From an uncultured Ruminococcus sp. (lineage in GTDB: Bacteria > Bacillota > Clostridia > Oscillospirales > CAG-272), in assembly GCA_905202255.1 (NCBI GenBank), contig CAJKRH010000067.1:1-7235 (forward strand): 7,235 bases of DNA. Reading direction: 5' to 3'. Position numbers and translations under genes: made by a program. The notes beneath the pieces are model-generated. The model made no database searches. It worked only from the letters and a program-made list of their open reading frames with translations, and was not told the origin of the DNA. Shown here one piece after another: positions 1 to 5,904 of the stretch. The number at the start of each line of letters is the position of its first letter. Positions within the stretch are counted from its first letter, which is position 1.

Positions 1-70
1 AGGCTATGGCGAACCTCGCGGGAATTGACCGATTCGCGCAAGCGAACGCGGTCGGTGTCGCCGAGACAGG
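1..70 (-). repeat. Hairpin repeat, copy A (inverted)
   Basis: Read on the minus strand this is the anchor (positions 69 to 54, 14 of 16 bases matching CCGTCTCGGCGACGCC) followed by a hairpin with arms 42-53 and 27-37 around a 4-base loop at 38-41. It matches copy C at the other end of the window at about 46 of 51 aligned columns by my hand alignment, including the hairpin and the CAATTCCC just beyond it. Past that (positions 1-19) similarity fades. The left boundary may lie outside the window. Function unknown; it could act as an RNA hairpin, a protein site, or a non-autonomous mobile repeat. Confidence 0.75.
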
Positions 71-106
71 GTGGTCGGAATAATGGTGCGGGTCTGGGTG
101 CGAACA

Positions 107-130
107 TATCAAATAAAATTTATTTTGATA
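107..130. repeat. A/T-rich imperfect palindrome
   Basis: The 24 bases from TATCAA to TTGATA form a near-palindrome, with the two halves differing only by a slip in the A/T run. The internal AATTTATTTT (117-126) recurs exactly at 7018-7027, in both cases just upstream of a CCGTCAGCG segment of the repeat family (134-142 and 7054-7062). It may be an element boundary, an operator-like site, or a chance A/T palindrome. Confidence 0.4.
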
Positions 131-133
131 GTC

Positions 134-168
134 CCGTCAGCGCACTCACTCTTTTCACGCCCGCCACA
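134..168 (+). repeat. Degenerate fragment of the hairpin-repeat family
   Basis: CGTCAGCGCAC at 135-145 is identical to 7161-7171, and the following bases keep traces of the CTCAC...GCC pattern found before the anchor in copy D. The anchor and hairpin that should follow are absent, so this looks like a decayed or partial copy. The exact 11-base match is visible; homology of the rest is inference. Confidence 0.4.
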
Positions 169-220
169 CCTTTATATGCGGGCGTGCAGACAATGCGTGC
201 ACGAATCTGCTCGGCTTCCT

Positions 221-239
221 CGTGCGATATGTTCGCACG
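221..239. repeat. Small stem-loop CGTGCGA/TCGCACG
   Basis: This is a perfect 7-bp stem (221-227 with 233-239) with a 5-base loop. A related 6-bp stem-loop, GCACGA/TCGTGC, lies at 324-340. Both sit in a stretch (about 180-345) rich in GTGC/GCAC words and containing a direct repeat GCATGGCT (244-251 and 315-322). No coding potential or known RNA family could be recognised there. No T-run follows the stem, so it is not a convincing terminator. Confidence 0.35.
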
Positions 240-350
240 CGTGGCATGGCTGAAATTGCGGGGAGCGCTAAACTGCCGATTTTTATTCTACTATTTGTCG
301 CATGCACTTACCACGCATGGCTCGCACGACTAACTCGTGCACGCGGGGTG

Positions 351-387
351 AGTTCTCAAAGAGAGGGGAACGCTCTCTTTGATGACT
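351..387. repeat. Strong hairpin, possible weak or bidirectional terminator
   Basis: CAAAGAGAG (357-365) pairs perfectly with CTCTCTTTG (373-381) around a 7-base loop. Extended to 351-387, the arms are 15 bases each with two mismatches. The + side is followed by ACTTTT (385-390), a short and impure T-run, so a terminator for an upstream transcript is possible but not proven. It lies directly before repeat copy B. Confidence 0.45.
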
Positions 388-464
388 TTTGGTATACTCC
401 GTCTCGGCGACGCCGTTCAGAGGTGGCTTCGCCACCCTGAACCCTCCTCTTGGTCATACAAAAG
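386..464 (+). repeat. Hairpin repeat, copy B
   Basis: A perfect anchor, CCGTCTCGGCGACGCC (399-414), is followed directly by a hairpin with arms GTTCAGAGGTGGC (415-427) and GCCACCCTGAAC (431-442) and loop TTC. The 12 pairs are perfect apart from one bulged A. The unit is framed by CTTTTGGTAT (386-395) and its near-complement ATACAAAAG (456-464), so the whole 79 bases are a nested palindrome. TTGGTATAC (389-397) and TTGGTCATAC (449-458) also read as a direct repeat. The stem sequence differs completely from copies A, C and D. Confidence 0.75.
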
Positions 465-599
465 TACGAGAAAAGAAAAAGTATCTTTAAACATTTTTTT
501 GGTATGTCAGAAATCGATCAATGCGAAGCGTTATGTCGACATTGCCGCCCATGCGTATGAACGCTATGTTAACTTTCTTGATTTTTTACATTAAAGCTA

Positions 600-628
600 T
601 TTACAATTCCGATTTTGTGTGATATAAT
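600..628 (+). promoter_or_regulatory. Sigma-A promoter of pckA
   Basis: The -35 box TTTACA (600-605) and the perfect -10 box TATAAT (623-628) are separated by 17 bases. Transcription should start near 635, giving a leader of roughly 60 bases. No catabolite-responsive (cre-like) operator could be recognised around it. Confidence 0.85.
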
Positions 629-644
629 CGAAGCGTAATTATAA

Positions 645-681
645 GGCGGAAATTTGGTTTTTTGCAAAATGATAACCCGCC
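645..681 (+). promoter_or_regulatory. pckA leader hairpin abutting the ribosome binding site
   Basis: GGCG (645-648) can pair with CGCC (678-681), and GGTT (656-659) with the adjoining AACC (674-677), giving a stem with one asymmetric bulge. The apex contains a T-run and TTTTGCAAAA. The stem ends at 681 and the Shine-Dalgarno GAGGAGG begins at 682, eight bases before the ATG. It may set translation or mRNA stability of pckA. It matches no riboswitch class I know. Confidence 0.45.
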
Positions 682-696
682 GAGGAGGAAATTATT

Positions 697-2268
697 ATGA
701 GAGAAATCAAACCCATTGAACTCGGAATAGCAGGCGACGGCAAGGTTTATCGCAACCTCAGCCCCGCGGCTCTTACGGAAAAGGCTCTTGCAAACGGTGA
801 GGGTGTTCTTTCCGATACAGGCGCGCTTGTTGTAAAGACAGGCAAGTACACAGGTCGTTCCCCCGAAGATAAATTCATCGTTGATACTCCCGCAGTACAC
901 GACGATATCTACTGGGGCAAGATAAACAGACCGATATCCAAGGAAAAATTCGATGCCATCAAGGCAAAAATGCTCGCATATCTTCAGAATAAGGAGCTCT
1001 ATGTATTCGACGGTTTTGCAGGCGCAGACCCCAAATATACGAAGAAATTCCGTATAGTAAACGAGCTTGCTTCCCAGAACCTCTTCATTCATCAGCTTCT
1101 TATCCGTCCCACAGAGGAAGAACTTGAAACATACACACCCGATTTTGAAATAATCGCGGCTCCGGGCTTCAAGTGCATCCCCGAGGTTGACGGTACTCAC
1201 AGCGAGGCACTCATCGCCATCGACTATGAGGCTCACCTCGTTCTTATCGCAGGCAGCCAGTATTCCGGCGAAATAAAGAAGAGCGTATTCTCCGTTATGA
1301 ACTATGTTCTTCCCAAGCAGGGACTTCTTTCCATGCACTGCTCCGCAAATATCGGCGAAGCAGGTGACTCCGCCGTATTCTTCGGTCTCTCCGGCACGGG
1401 CAAGACAACGCTCTCCGCAGACCCCGCAAGAAAGCTTATCGGTGATGACGAGCACGGCTGGTCGGCAGACGGTATCTTCAATATCGAAGGCGGCTGCTAC
1501 GCAAAGTGCATCAACCTCAAGGAAGAGCACGAGCCGGAAATCTACAACGCTATAAAATTCGGTTCTCTTCTCGAGAATGTTATCATCGATGAAAACGGCA
1601 AGCCCGATTACGATGACGGCTCTCTCACGGAAAACACACGCGCAGGCTATCCGATAAACTATATCCCCAATGCGGCTATTCCCGGCGTAGGCGGTCAGCC
1701 CAAGACAATCATCTTCCTCACGGCAGATGCTTTCGGCGTTCTCCCTCCCATCGCAAAGCTTGACAACGATATGGCTATGTACCACTTCGTTTCCGGTTAC
1801 ACCTCCAAGCTTGCGGGCACAGAGCGCGGCATCACAGAGCCTGTTACAACATTCTCCACGCTCTTCGGTGCTCCTTTCTTCCCGCTCAATCCGAGTGTTT
1901 ATGCTACAATGCTCGGCGAGAAGCTGAAGGAAACAGGCGCTAATGTATTTCTTGTAAATACAGGCTGGTGCGGCGGCAAGGCAGGCGATGTTCCGAGAAT
2001 GAAGCTCAAATATACGCGTGCCATGGTTTCTGCGGCTCTCGCAGGCGAACTCAACGATGTTGAGTACACGCTCGACCCCATCTTCAATGTATATGTTCCC
2101 AAGACCTGCCCGAATGTACCCGCAGAGATTCTCGATCCCAGAAATGTATGGACAGACAAGGCAGCATACGAGGCTTCAGCAAAGACTCTCGCAGAGAAAT
2201 TCCACGAGAACTTCAAGAAGTACAAAGATATGCCCGAGAACATAGTAAACGCAGGTCCCCGCGCATAA
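697..2268 (+). CDS. pckA: Phosphoenolpyruvate carboxykinase (ATP)
   Basis: Converts oxaloacetate plus ATP to phosphoenolpyruvate, ADP and CO2 in the cytosol; in gluconeogenesis or, in many anaerobes, in reverse as a CO2-fixing, ATP-yielding step toward succinate. The 523-residue length is close to the usual size of the ATP-type family. Visible motifs in order: substrate-binding TGRSPEDKF (52-60, Arg54), the kinase P-loop GLSGTGKTTLS (230-240, Lys236), the metal-binding IGDDEHGW (248-255, acidic pair 250-251), TRAGYPI (314-320), ADAFGVLPP (343-351) and NTGWCGG (421-427). The P-loop form and length identify the ATP-dependent rather than the GTP-dependent family. Start: ATG at 697 with GAGGAGG at 682-688. 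It has its own promoter and leader hairpin. No clear terminator follows; the cysS T-box begins within about 30 bases of the stop. The physiological direction of the reaction cannot be read from the sequence. Confidence 0.97.
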   Translation: MREIKPIELGIAGDGKVYRNLSPAALTEKALANGEGVLSDTGALVVKTGKYTGRSPEDKFIVDTPAVHDDIYWGKINRPISKEKFDAIKAKMLAYLQNKELYVFDGFAGADPKYTKKFRIVNELASQNLFIHQLLIRPTEEELETYTPDFEIIAAPGFKCIPEVDGTHSEALIAIDYEAHLVLIAGSQYSGEIKKSVFSVMNYVLPKQGLLSMHCSANIGEAGDSAVFFGLSGTGKTTLSADPARKLIGDDEHGWSADGIFNIEGGCYAKCINLKEEHEPEIYNAIKFGSLLENVIIDENGKPDYDDGSLTENTRAGYPINYIPNAAIPGVGGQPKTIIFLTADAFGVLPPIAKLDNDMAMYHFVSGYTSKLAGTERGITEPVTTFSTLFGAPFFPLNPSVYATMLGEKLKETGANVFLVNTGWCGGKAGDVPRMKLKYTRAMVSAALAGELNDVEYTLDPIFNVYVPKTCPNVPAEILDPRNVWTDKAAYEASAKTLAEKFHENFKKYKDMPENIVNAGPRA

Positions 2269-2294
2269 GCACATAAATAAAACGAAATAAATCA

Positions 2295-2522
2295 CGGCAA
2301 TGAACAGGAAAAAGTCGGTTTCGGATATGCGGATAAAAGAGAGCGGAGTCGCAGGCTGAGAGCTCCGCGGCATATTCCTCCGGCGGCTGCGCCTGCGAGC
2401 TGATGCGGCAAAAACGCATTCGTTTCCCGCGTTAAGGGAAAATGAGCTACAAAAGCAGAGTGGAACCGCGATTTTTCGCCTCTGTCGGCAACAATGCCGG
2501 CAGGGGCGTTTTGTTTTTCTTT
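2295..2522 (+). ncRNA. Cysteine T-box riboswitch (cysS leader)
   Basis: This tRNA-sensing leader has all main parts. Stem I helices: CAGG/CCTG (2305-2308 with 2392-2395), CGG/CCG (2316-2318 with 2380-2382), GGATATGC/GCATATTC (2323-2330 with 2370-2377) and GCGGAG/CTCCGC (2343-2348 with 2363-2368), with AGAGAG at 2338-2343. The internal loop carries Cys codon TGC at 2388-2390 (a second TGC is at 2394-2396). Further stems: 2402-2407/2415-2420 and TTTCCC/GGGAAA (2423-2428/2436-2441). The T-box AGAGTGGAACCGCG (2457-2470) forms the antiterminator: CAGAG (2456-2460), 7-base bulge TGGAACC, GCGA/TCGC, CTCTG (2480-2484). In TGGN, N is A, fitting the U discriminator base of tRNA-Cys. Family knowledge: uncharged tRNA-Cys stabilises the antiterminator and switches cysS on. 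The 5' boundary is approximate and no convincing promoter is visible between pckA and stem I. Confidence 0.93.
2477..2522 (+). terminator. Rho-independent terminator of the T-box
   Basis: CGCCTCTGTCGGCA (2477-2490) pairs with TGCCGGCAGGGGCG (2495-2508) over 14 pairs, two of them G-U, around the loop ACAA, followed by TTTTGTTTTTCTTT (2509-2522). Its left arm shares 2477-2484 with the antiterminator, so the two structures exclude each other. This is the off state when tRNA-Cys is charged. Confidence 0.93.
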
Positions 2523-2555
2523 ACAAAAATAGAAAGAGGAAGGAAAAATTTTACC

Positions 2556-3956
2556 ATGAAGCTCTATAATACACTTACAAAGCAGGTAGAGGAATTTATC
2601 CCGCATGAGGGAAAAACCGTCCGCATGTATACCTGCGGACCCACAGTCTATCACTTCGCGCATATAGGCAATCTGCGCACATACATCATGGAGGATGTGC
2701 TCGAGAAATTTCTCGGCTACTACGGCTATGATGTAAAGCGCGCCATGAACATCACCGATGTCGGTCATCTCTCAAGCGACGGCGACACGGGCGAGGACAA
2801 AATGCTCAAGGGCGCAAAGCGCGAGCACAAGACCGTGCTCGAGATAGCAAAATATTATACCGACGCATTCTTCTCCGACTGCGACAAGCTCAATATAAAG
2901 AAGCCGGAGATTGTCGTCCCCGCTACAAGCTGCATCGATACATTCATCGAGATGGTGCAGACCCTGCTTGACAAAGGCTACGCATATCTCGCCGAGGGAA
3001 ATGTTTATTTCGACACATCAAAGGCAAACGATTACTATGCTCTCTCCGGTCACAATAATGAAGAACTCAAAGTCGGCGTGCGCGACGATGTTGACGAGGA
3101 TACAAACAAGAAGAACAAGAGCGACTTCGTGCTCTGGTTCACGAAATCGAAATTCGATTCGCAGGAACTGAAATGGGAGAGCCCGTGGGGTGTAGGTTAC
3201 CCCGGCTGGCATATCGAATGTTCGGGCATCTCGGCAAAATATCTCGGCGAATATCTCGATATCCACTGCGGCGGCGTGGACAATATATTCCCGCATCATA
3301 CAAACGAAATAGCGCAAAGCGAAGCTTATTTCGGTCACAAATGGTGCAACTACTGGTTCCATGTTCAGCATCTCAATGACGAAACGGGCAAGATGAGCAA
3401 ATCCAAGGGCGAATTTCTCACCGTTTCTCTGCTGGAGAGCAAGGGCTACAATCCGCTCGCATACAGGCTTTTCTGCCTGCAGTCGCATTACCGCAAGCCG
3501 CTCACCTTCAGCTATGAGGCACTGGACAATGCGAGCGCCGCATATACGAAGTTGCGCAAGAGAGTTTCCTCGCTTGACAGAAGCGGCGAGGTGGACAAAG
3601 CCGTTTTCAACGCGGCGAAAGCGGATTTCATCGATAAGATGAGCTATGACCTGAATACCTCGCTCGGACTGACCGCCGTTTACGACGCGCTCAAGCTCGA
3701 TACCGGCGACGCGACGAAATTTGCGATAATCGAGGATTATGACCGCGTGCTCTCCCTCGACCTGACGAAGCCCGAGGAAAAGGAGGACGAGGTTTTCCCC
3801 GAAAATCACGGCTTCATACTCGATAAAATAGCCGAGCGCGCCGAGGCAAAGAAGCAGAAGGATTATGCCAAGGCAGACGCTATAAGAAACGAGCTTGCCG
3901 CGATGGGCATTACGCTCATTGACAGTCCGACAGGCACAACCTACAAAATGAACTGA
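2556..3956 (+). CDS. cysS: Cysteinyl-tRNA synthetase
   Basis: Charges tRNA-Cys with cysteine using ATP (class I synthetase, cytosol). The 466-residue length is close to the 461 of E. coli CysS. Visible: signature HIGN (36-39) in the Rossmann fold, KMSKS (279-283), and four zinc ligands Cys27, Cys222, His247 and Glu251, whose 25 and 4 residue spacing matches E. coli Cys209/His234/Glu238. The C-terminal part ends GITLIDSPTG (451-460), typical of the family. Start: the protein homology begins MKLYNTLTKQ at 2556, preceded by GAGGAAGG (2536-2543) at a rather long 12-base spacing. An in-frame ATG at 2442 would add 38 residues, but they are encoded by the T-box and terminator, so it is rejected. Regulated by tRNA-Cys through the T-box; rimO follows after 8 bases. 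Confidence 0.97.
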   Translation: MKLYNTLTKQVEEFIPHEGKTVRMYTCGPTVYHFAHIGNLRTYIMEDVLEKFLGYYGYDVKRAMNITDVGHLSSDGDTGEDKMLKGAKREHKTVLEIAKYYTDAFFSDCDKLNIKKPEIVVPATSCIDTFIEMVQTLLDKGYAYLAEGNVYFDTSKANDYYALSGHNNEELKVGVRDDVDEDTNKKNKSDFVLWFTKSKFDSQELKWESPWGVGYPGWHIECSGISAKYLGEYLDIHCGGVDNIFPHHTNEIAQSEAYFGHKWCNYWFHVQHLNDETGKMSKSKGEFLTVSLLESKGYNPLAYRLFCLQSHYRKPLTFSYEALDNASAAYTKLRKRVSSLDRSGEVDKAVFNAAKADFIDKMSYDLNTSLGLTAVYDALKLDTGDATKFAIIEDYDRVLSLDLTKPEEKEDEVFPENHGFILDKIAERAEAKKQKDYAKADAIRNELAAMGITLIDSPTGTTYKMN

Positions 3957-3964
3957 GGCGCAAA

Positions 3965-5314
3965 ATGGAAAAGAAGAATATAAAAGTCGGTTTCGCCTCG
4001 CTCGGATGCTCCAAAAACCTGCTTGATACGGAGGTCATGCTCTCCTCCCTTGCCAAAGCGGGCTATGAAATAACCTCCGAGGAGACGGAAGCCGACATAG
4101 TGATAGTAAATACCTGCGCTTTCATCGAGAGCGCAAAGCAGGAGTCCATAGAGAGCATCCTCGATATCGCATGGCTCAAGGAGCACGGAAAGCTCCGCGG
4201 CATAGTGGTCACGGGTTGCCTTGCCCAGCGCTACGGCAAGCAGATTTTCGAGGAGATGCCCGAGGTGGATGCCGTGCTCGGAGTCGGCAGTATCGCCGAT
4301 ATAGTCAAGGCTGTCGATGCCGTTGCCGCGGGAGAAAAATTCTCCGCTTTCGGCGATAAGGAAAAGTCTCCGCTCGGCGGCGACAGAATAGTAACAACGC
4401 CCGAATATACTGCATATCTTAAGGTAGCCGAGGGCTGTGACAACCGCTGTACCTACTGTGCCATTCCGCTCATACGCGGAGGCTTCCGCAGTCGCCCGAT
4501 GGAGGATATCATCGCCGAGGCAAAGGAAATGGAAGCACTCGGAGTAAAGGAGCTGAATATCATCGCGCAGGATACCTCGCGCTACGGGCTTGACCTCTAC
4601 GGCGAATACAAGCTTGCCGAGCTTGTTCACCGCATCACGGAGGAAACGAATATCCCGTGGATTCGCCTGCTCTATTGTTACCCCGACAAGATAACGGATG
4701 AACTGATAGCGGAGATTCGCGATAATCCCCGCGTGGTAAAATACATCGACCTGCCGATACAGCATATCAGCGACAGCGTGCTTTTCCGCATGAACAGGCA
4801 CGGCGATCGCAAAATGATAGAAGATACGATAGCCCGCCTGCGCAAAGCCATTCCCGATGCCTGCATCAGAACAACTGTTATAGTCGGATTCCCGGGCGAG
4901 ACGGAAGCGGATTTCATCGAGCTTTGCGAATTTGTGAAGAATACAAAATTCGACCGCCTCGGCGCCTTTACATATTCGCGCGAGGAGGATACTCCCGCCT
5001 ATGATATGCCTGACCAGACAGACGAGCAGACCAAGCAGGACAGATACGATATCATCATGCGCACTCAGCTTGAGGTTGTTGACGAAAAGAACAAAAAGAT
5101 GATAGGCAAGACGCTGAAGGTGCTCTGCGAGGCATACGACCCCGTAGCCGAGATTTATTACGGCAGAGGATACGGCGACGCGCCCGATATCGATACGAAA
5201 ATTTATTTCAGAAATAAACTCGGCAAGAGACGCATTCACCCTGGCGAATTTGTCGATGTTAAAATAGAAAACACCGTCGATTATGACCTTATCGGCTCGG
5301 CGGAGGTCAAGTAA
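3965..5314 (+). CDS. rimO: Ribosomal protein S12 methylthiotransferase RimO
   Basis: Radical-SAM enzyme with two [4Fe-4S] clusters that adds a methylthio group to a conserved aspartate of ribosomal protein S12. Domains in order: UPF0004 domain with auxiliary cluster ligands Cys15, Cys51 and Cys85; radical SAM core with the CxxxCxxC triad Cys158, Cys162 and Cys165; C-terminal TRAM domain at about 377-446. SLGCSKNLLDTE (12-23), PLIRGGFRSR (168-177) and ELNIIAQDTSRYG (196-208) are typical of RimO and favour it over the tRNA-modifying relatives MiaB and MtaB. The 449-residue length is normal. Start: ATG at 3965, with GAGG (3955-3958) overlapping the cysS stop and 6 bases before the ATG, which suggests translational coupling. 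Probably under cysS T-box control through cotranscription. Confidence 0.95.
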   Translation: MEKKNIKVGFASLGCSKNLLDTEVMLSSLAKAGYEITSEETEADIVIVNTCAFIESAKQESIESILDIAWLKEHGKLRGIVVTGCLAQRYGKQIFEEMPEVDAVLGVGSIADIVKAVDAVAAGEKFSAFGDKEKSPLGGDRIVTTPEYTAYLKVAEGCDNRCTYCAIPLIRGGFRSRPMEDIIAEAKEMEALGVKELNIIAQDTSRYGLDLYGEYKLAELVHRITEETNIPWIRLLYCYPDKITDELIAEIRDNPRVVKYIDLPIQHISDSVLFRMNRHGDRKMIEDTIARLRKAIPDACIRTTVIVGFPGETEADFIELCEFVKNTKFDRLGAFTYSREEDTPAYDMPDQTDEQTKQDRYDIIMRTQLEVVDEKNKKMIGKTLKVLCEAYDPVAEIYYGRGYGDAPDIDTKIYFRNKLGKRRIHPGEFVDVKIENTVDYDLIGSAEVK

Positions 5315-5328
5315 AGAAGGCGAAAAGA

Positions 5329-5808
5329 ATGGAGATTACCGTAAGAAAAGCGGAAATGCGCGATATACCGAAGCTGACGGAGCTTCTCTCTGAGGTTCTC
5401 GAGCTTCATGCGAAAATAAGACCCGATATTTTCATCTCGGGCAGCACAAAATATACCGAGGAGGAGCTTTGCGGCATTCTCGCAAACGAGAAAACGCCCG
5501 TTTTCGTCGCGGCGGACGAAAATGACGCCGTGCGCGGTTATGTTTTCTGCCAGATGAAGCGTCAGCCCTTTTCGACGAATATGCGCGATTTCAAAACGCT
5601 CTTTATCGACGACCTCTGCATAGACGAGAGTTGCCGCGGCGAGCATATCGGAACAAAACTTTTTGATTATGCGCTCGCCTATGCGAAAGCGCAGGGCTGC
5701 TATGACCTCACGCTCAATGTCTGGGAGGGCAACGACAGCGCCCGCGCATTTTACGAGAAAATGGGGATGTTTGTCAAAGAAACGCAGATGGAAATCCTCG
5801 TAAAATAA
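5329..5808 (+). CDS. GNAT-family N-acetyltransferase
   Basis: A 159-residue single-domain GNAT protein expected to transfer an acetyl group from acetyl-CoA to an amine; the acceptor cannot be read from the sequence. Visible: N-terminal ITVRKAEMRDIPKLTELL (3-20), the usual first strand and helix; motif A with LFIDDLCIDE (91-100) and the acetyl-CoA pyrophosphate loop RGEHIGT (103-109); motif B with LTLNVWEGNDSARAFYEKMG (127-146). Start: ATG at 5329, with AAGAAGG at 5314-5320, 8 bases upstream. It begins 14 bases after the rimO stop and lacks a visible promoter, so it probably belongs to the cysS-rimO transcript. RimI-type acetylation of ribosomal proteins is a thought prompted by the RimO neighbour but not supported by a specific motif; small-molecule or antibiotic acetylation is equally open. 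Confidence 0.9.
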   Translation: MEITVRKAEMRDIPKLTELLSEVLELHAKIRPDIFISGSTKYTEEELCGILANEKTPVFVAADENDAVRGYVFCQMKRQPFSTNMRDFKTLFIDDLCIDESCRGEHIGTKLFDYALAYAKAQGCYDLTLNVWEGNDSARAFYEKMGMFVKETQMEILVK

Positions 5809-5835
5809 AAAGAGGTAAAAATTCACATAAAGCAC

Positions 5836-5864
5836 TTGAAATATTGCCGCGCAGATGATAAAAT
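5836..5864 (+). promoter_or_regulatory. Extended -10 promoter of pgsA
   Basis: TTGAAA (5836-5841) and TAAAAT (5859-5864) are 17 bases apart, with TG at 5856-5857 one base before the -10 box (extended -10). It lies wholly in the gap after the GNAT gene, so pgsA can be transcribed independently of the cysS T-box. This makes sense for an essential lipid gene. Confidence 0.8.
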
Positions 5865-5904
5865 ATCAGCATAAAGAAAAAACGGCAGAACCGCGGAGGA
5901 AAAA

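Noticed and set aside
25..594. Overlapping + strand frames of 60-102 codons in the upstream region
   Set aside because: They run through the repeat copies, palindromes and hairpins, lack credible ribosome binding sites and resemble no protein I know.
1..599. tRNA, tmRNA, RNase P or SRP RNA gene
   Set aside because: None of the conserved sequence boxes I know for these RNAs could be found on either strand.
601..1785. Long open frame on the minus strand opposite pckA (394 codons)
   Set aside because: It mirrors a strongly coding + strand gene, has no recognisable protein family, and arises from the codon bias of pckA.
2442..2555. N-terminal extension of CysS
   Set aside because: The bases are T-box and terminator; CysS homology begins at 2556, where a ribosome binding site precedes the ATG.
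3941..5239. Long open frame on the minus strand opposite rimO (432 codons)
   Set aside because: It is antisense to an intact RimO with all cysteine motifs; the translation shows no family features.
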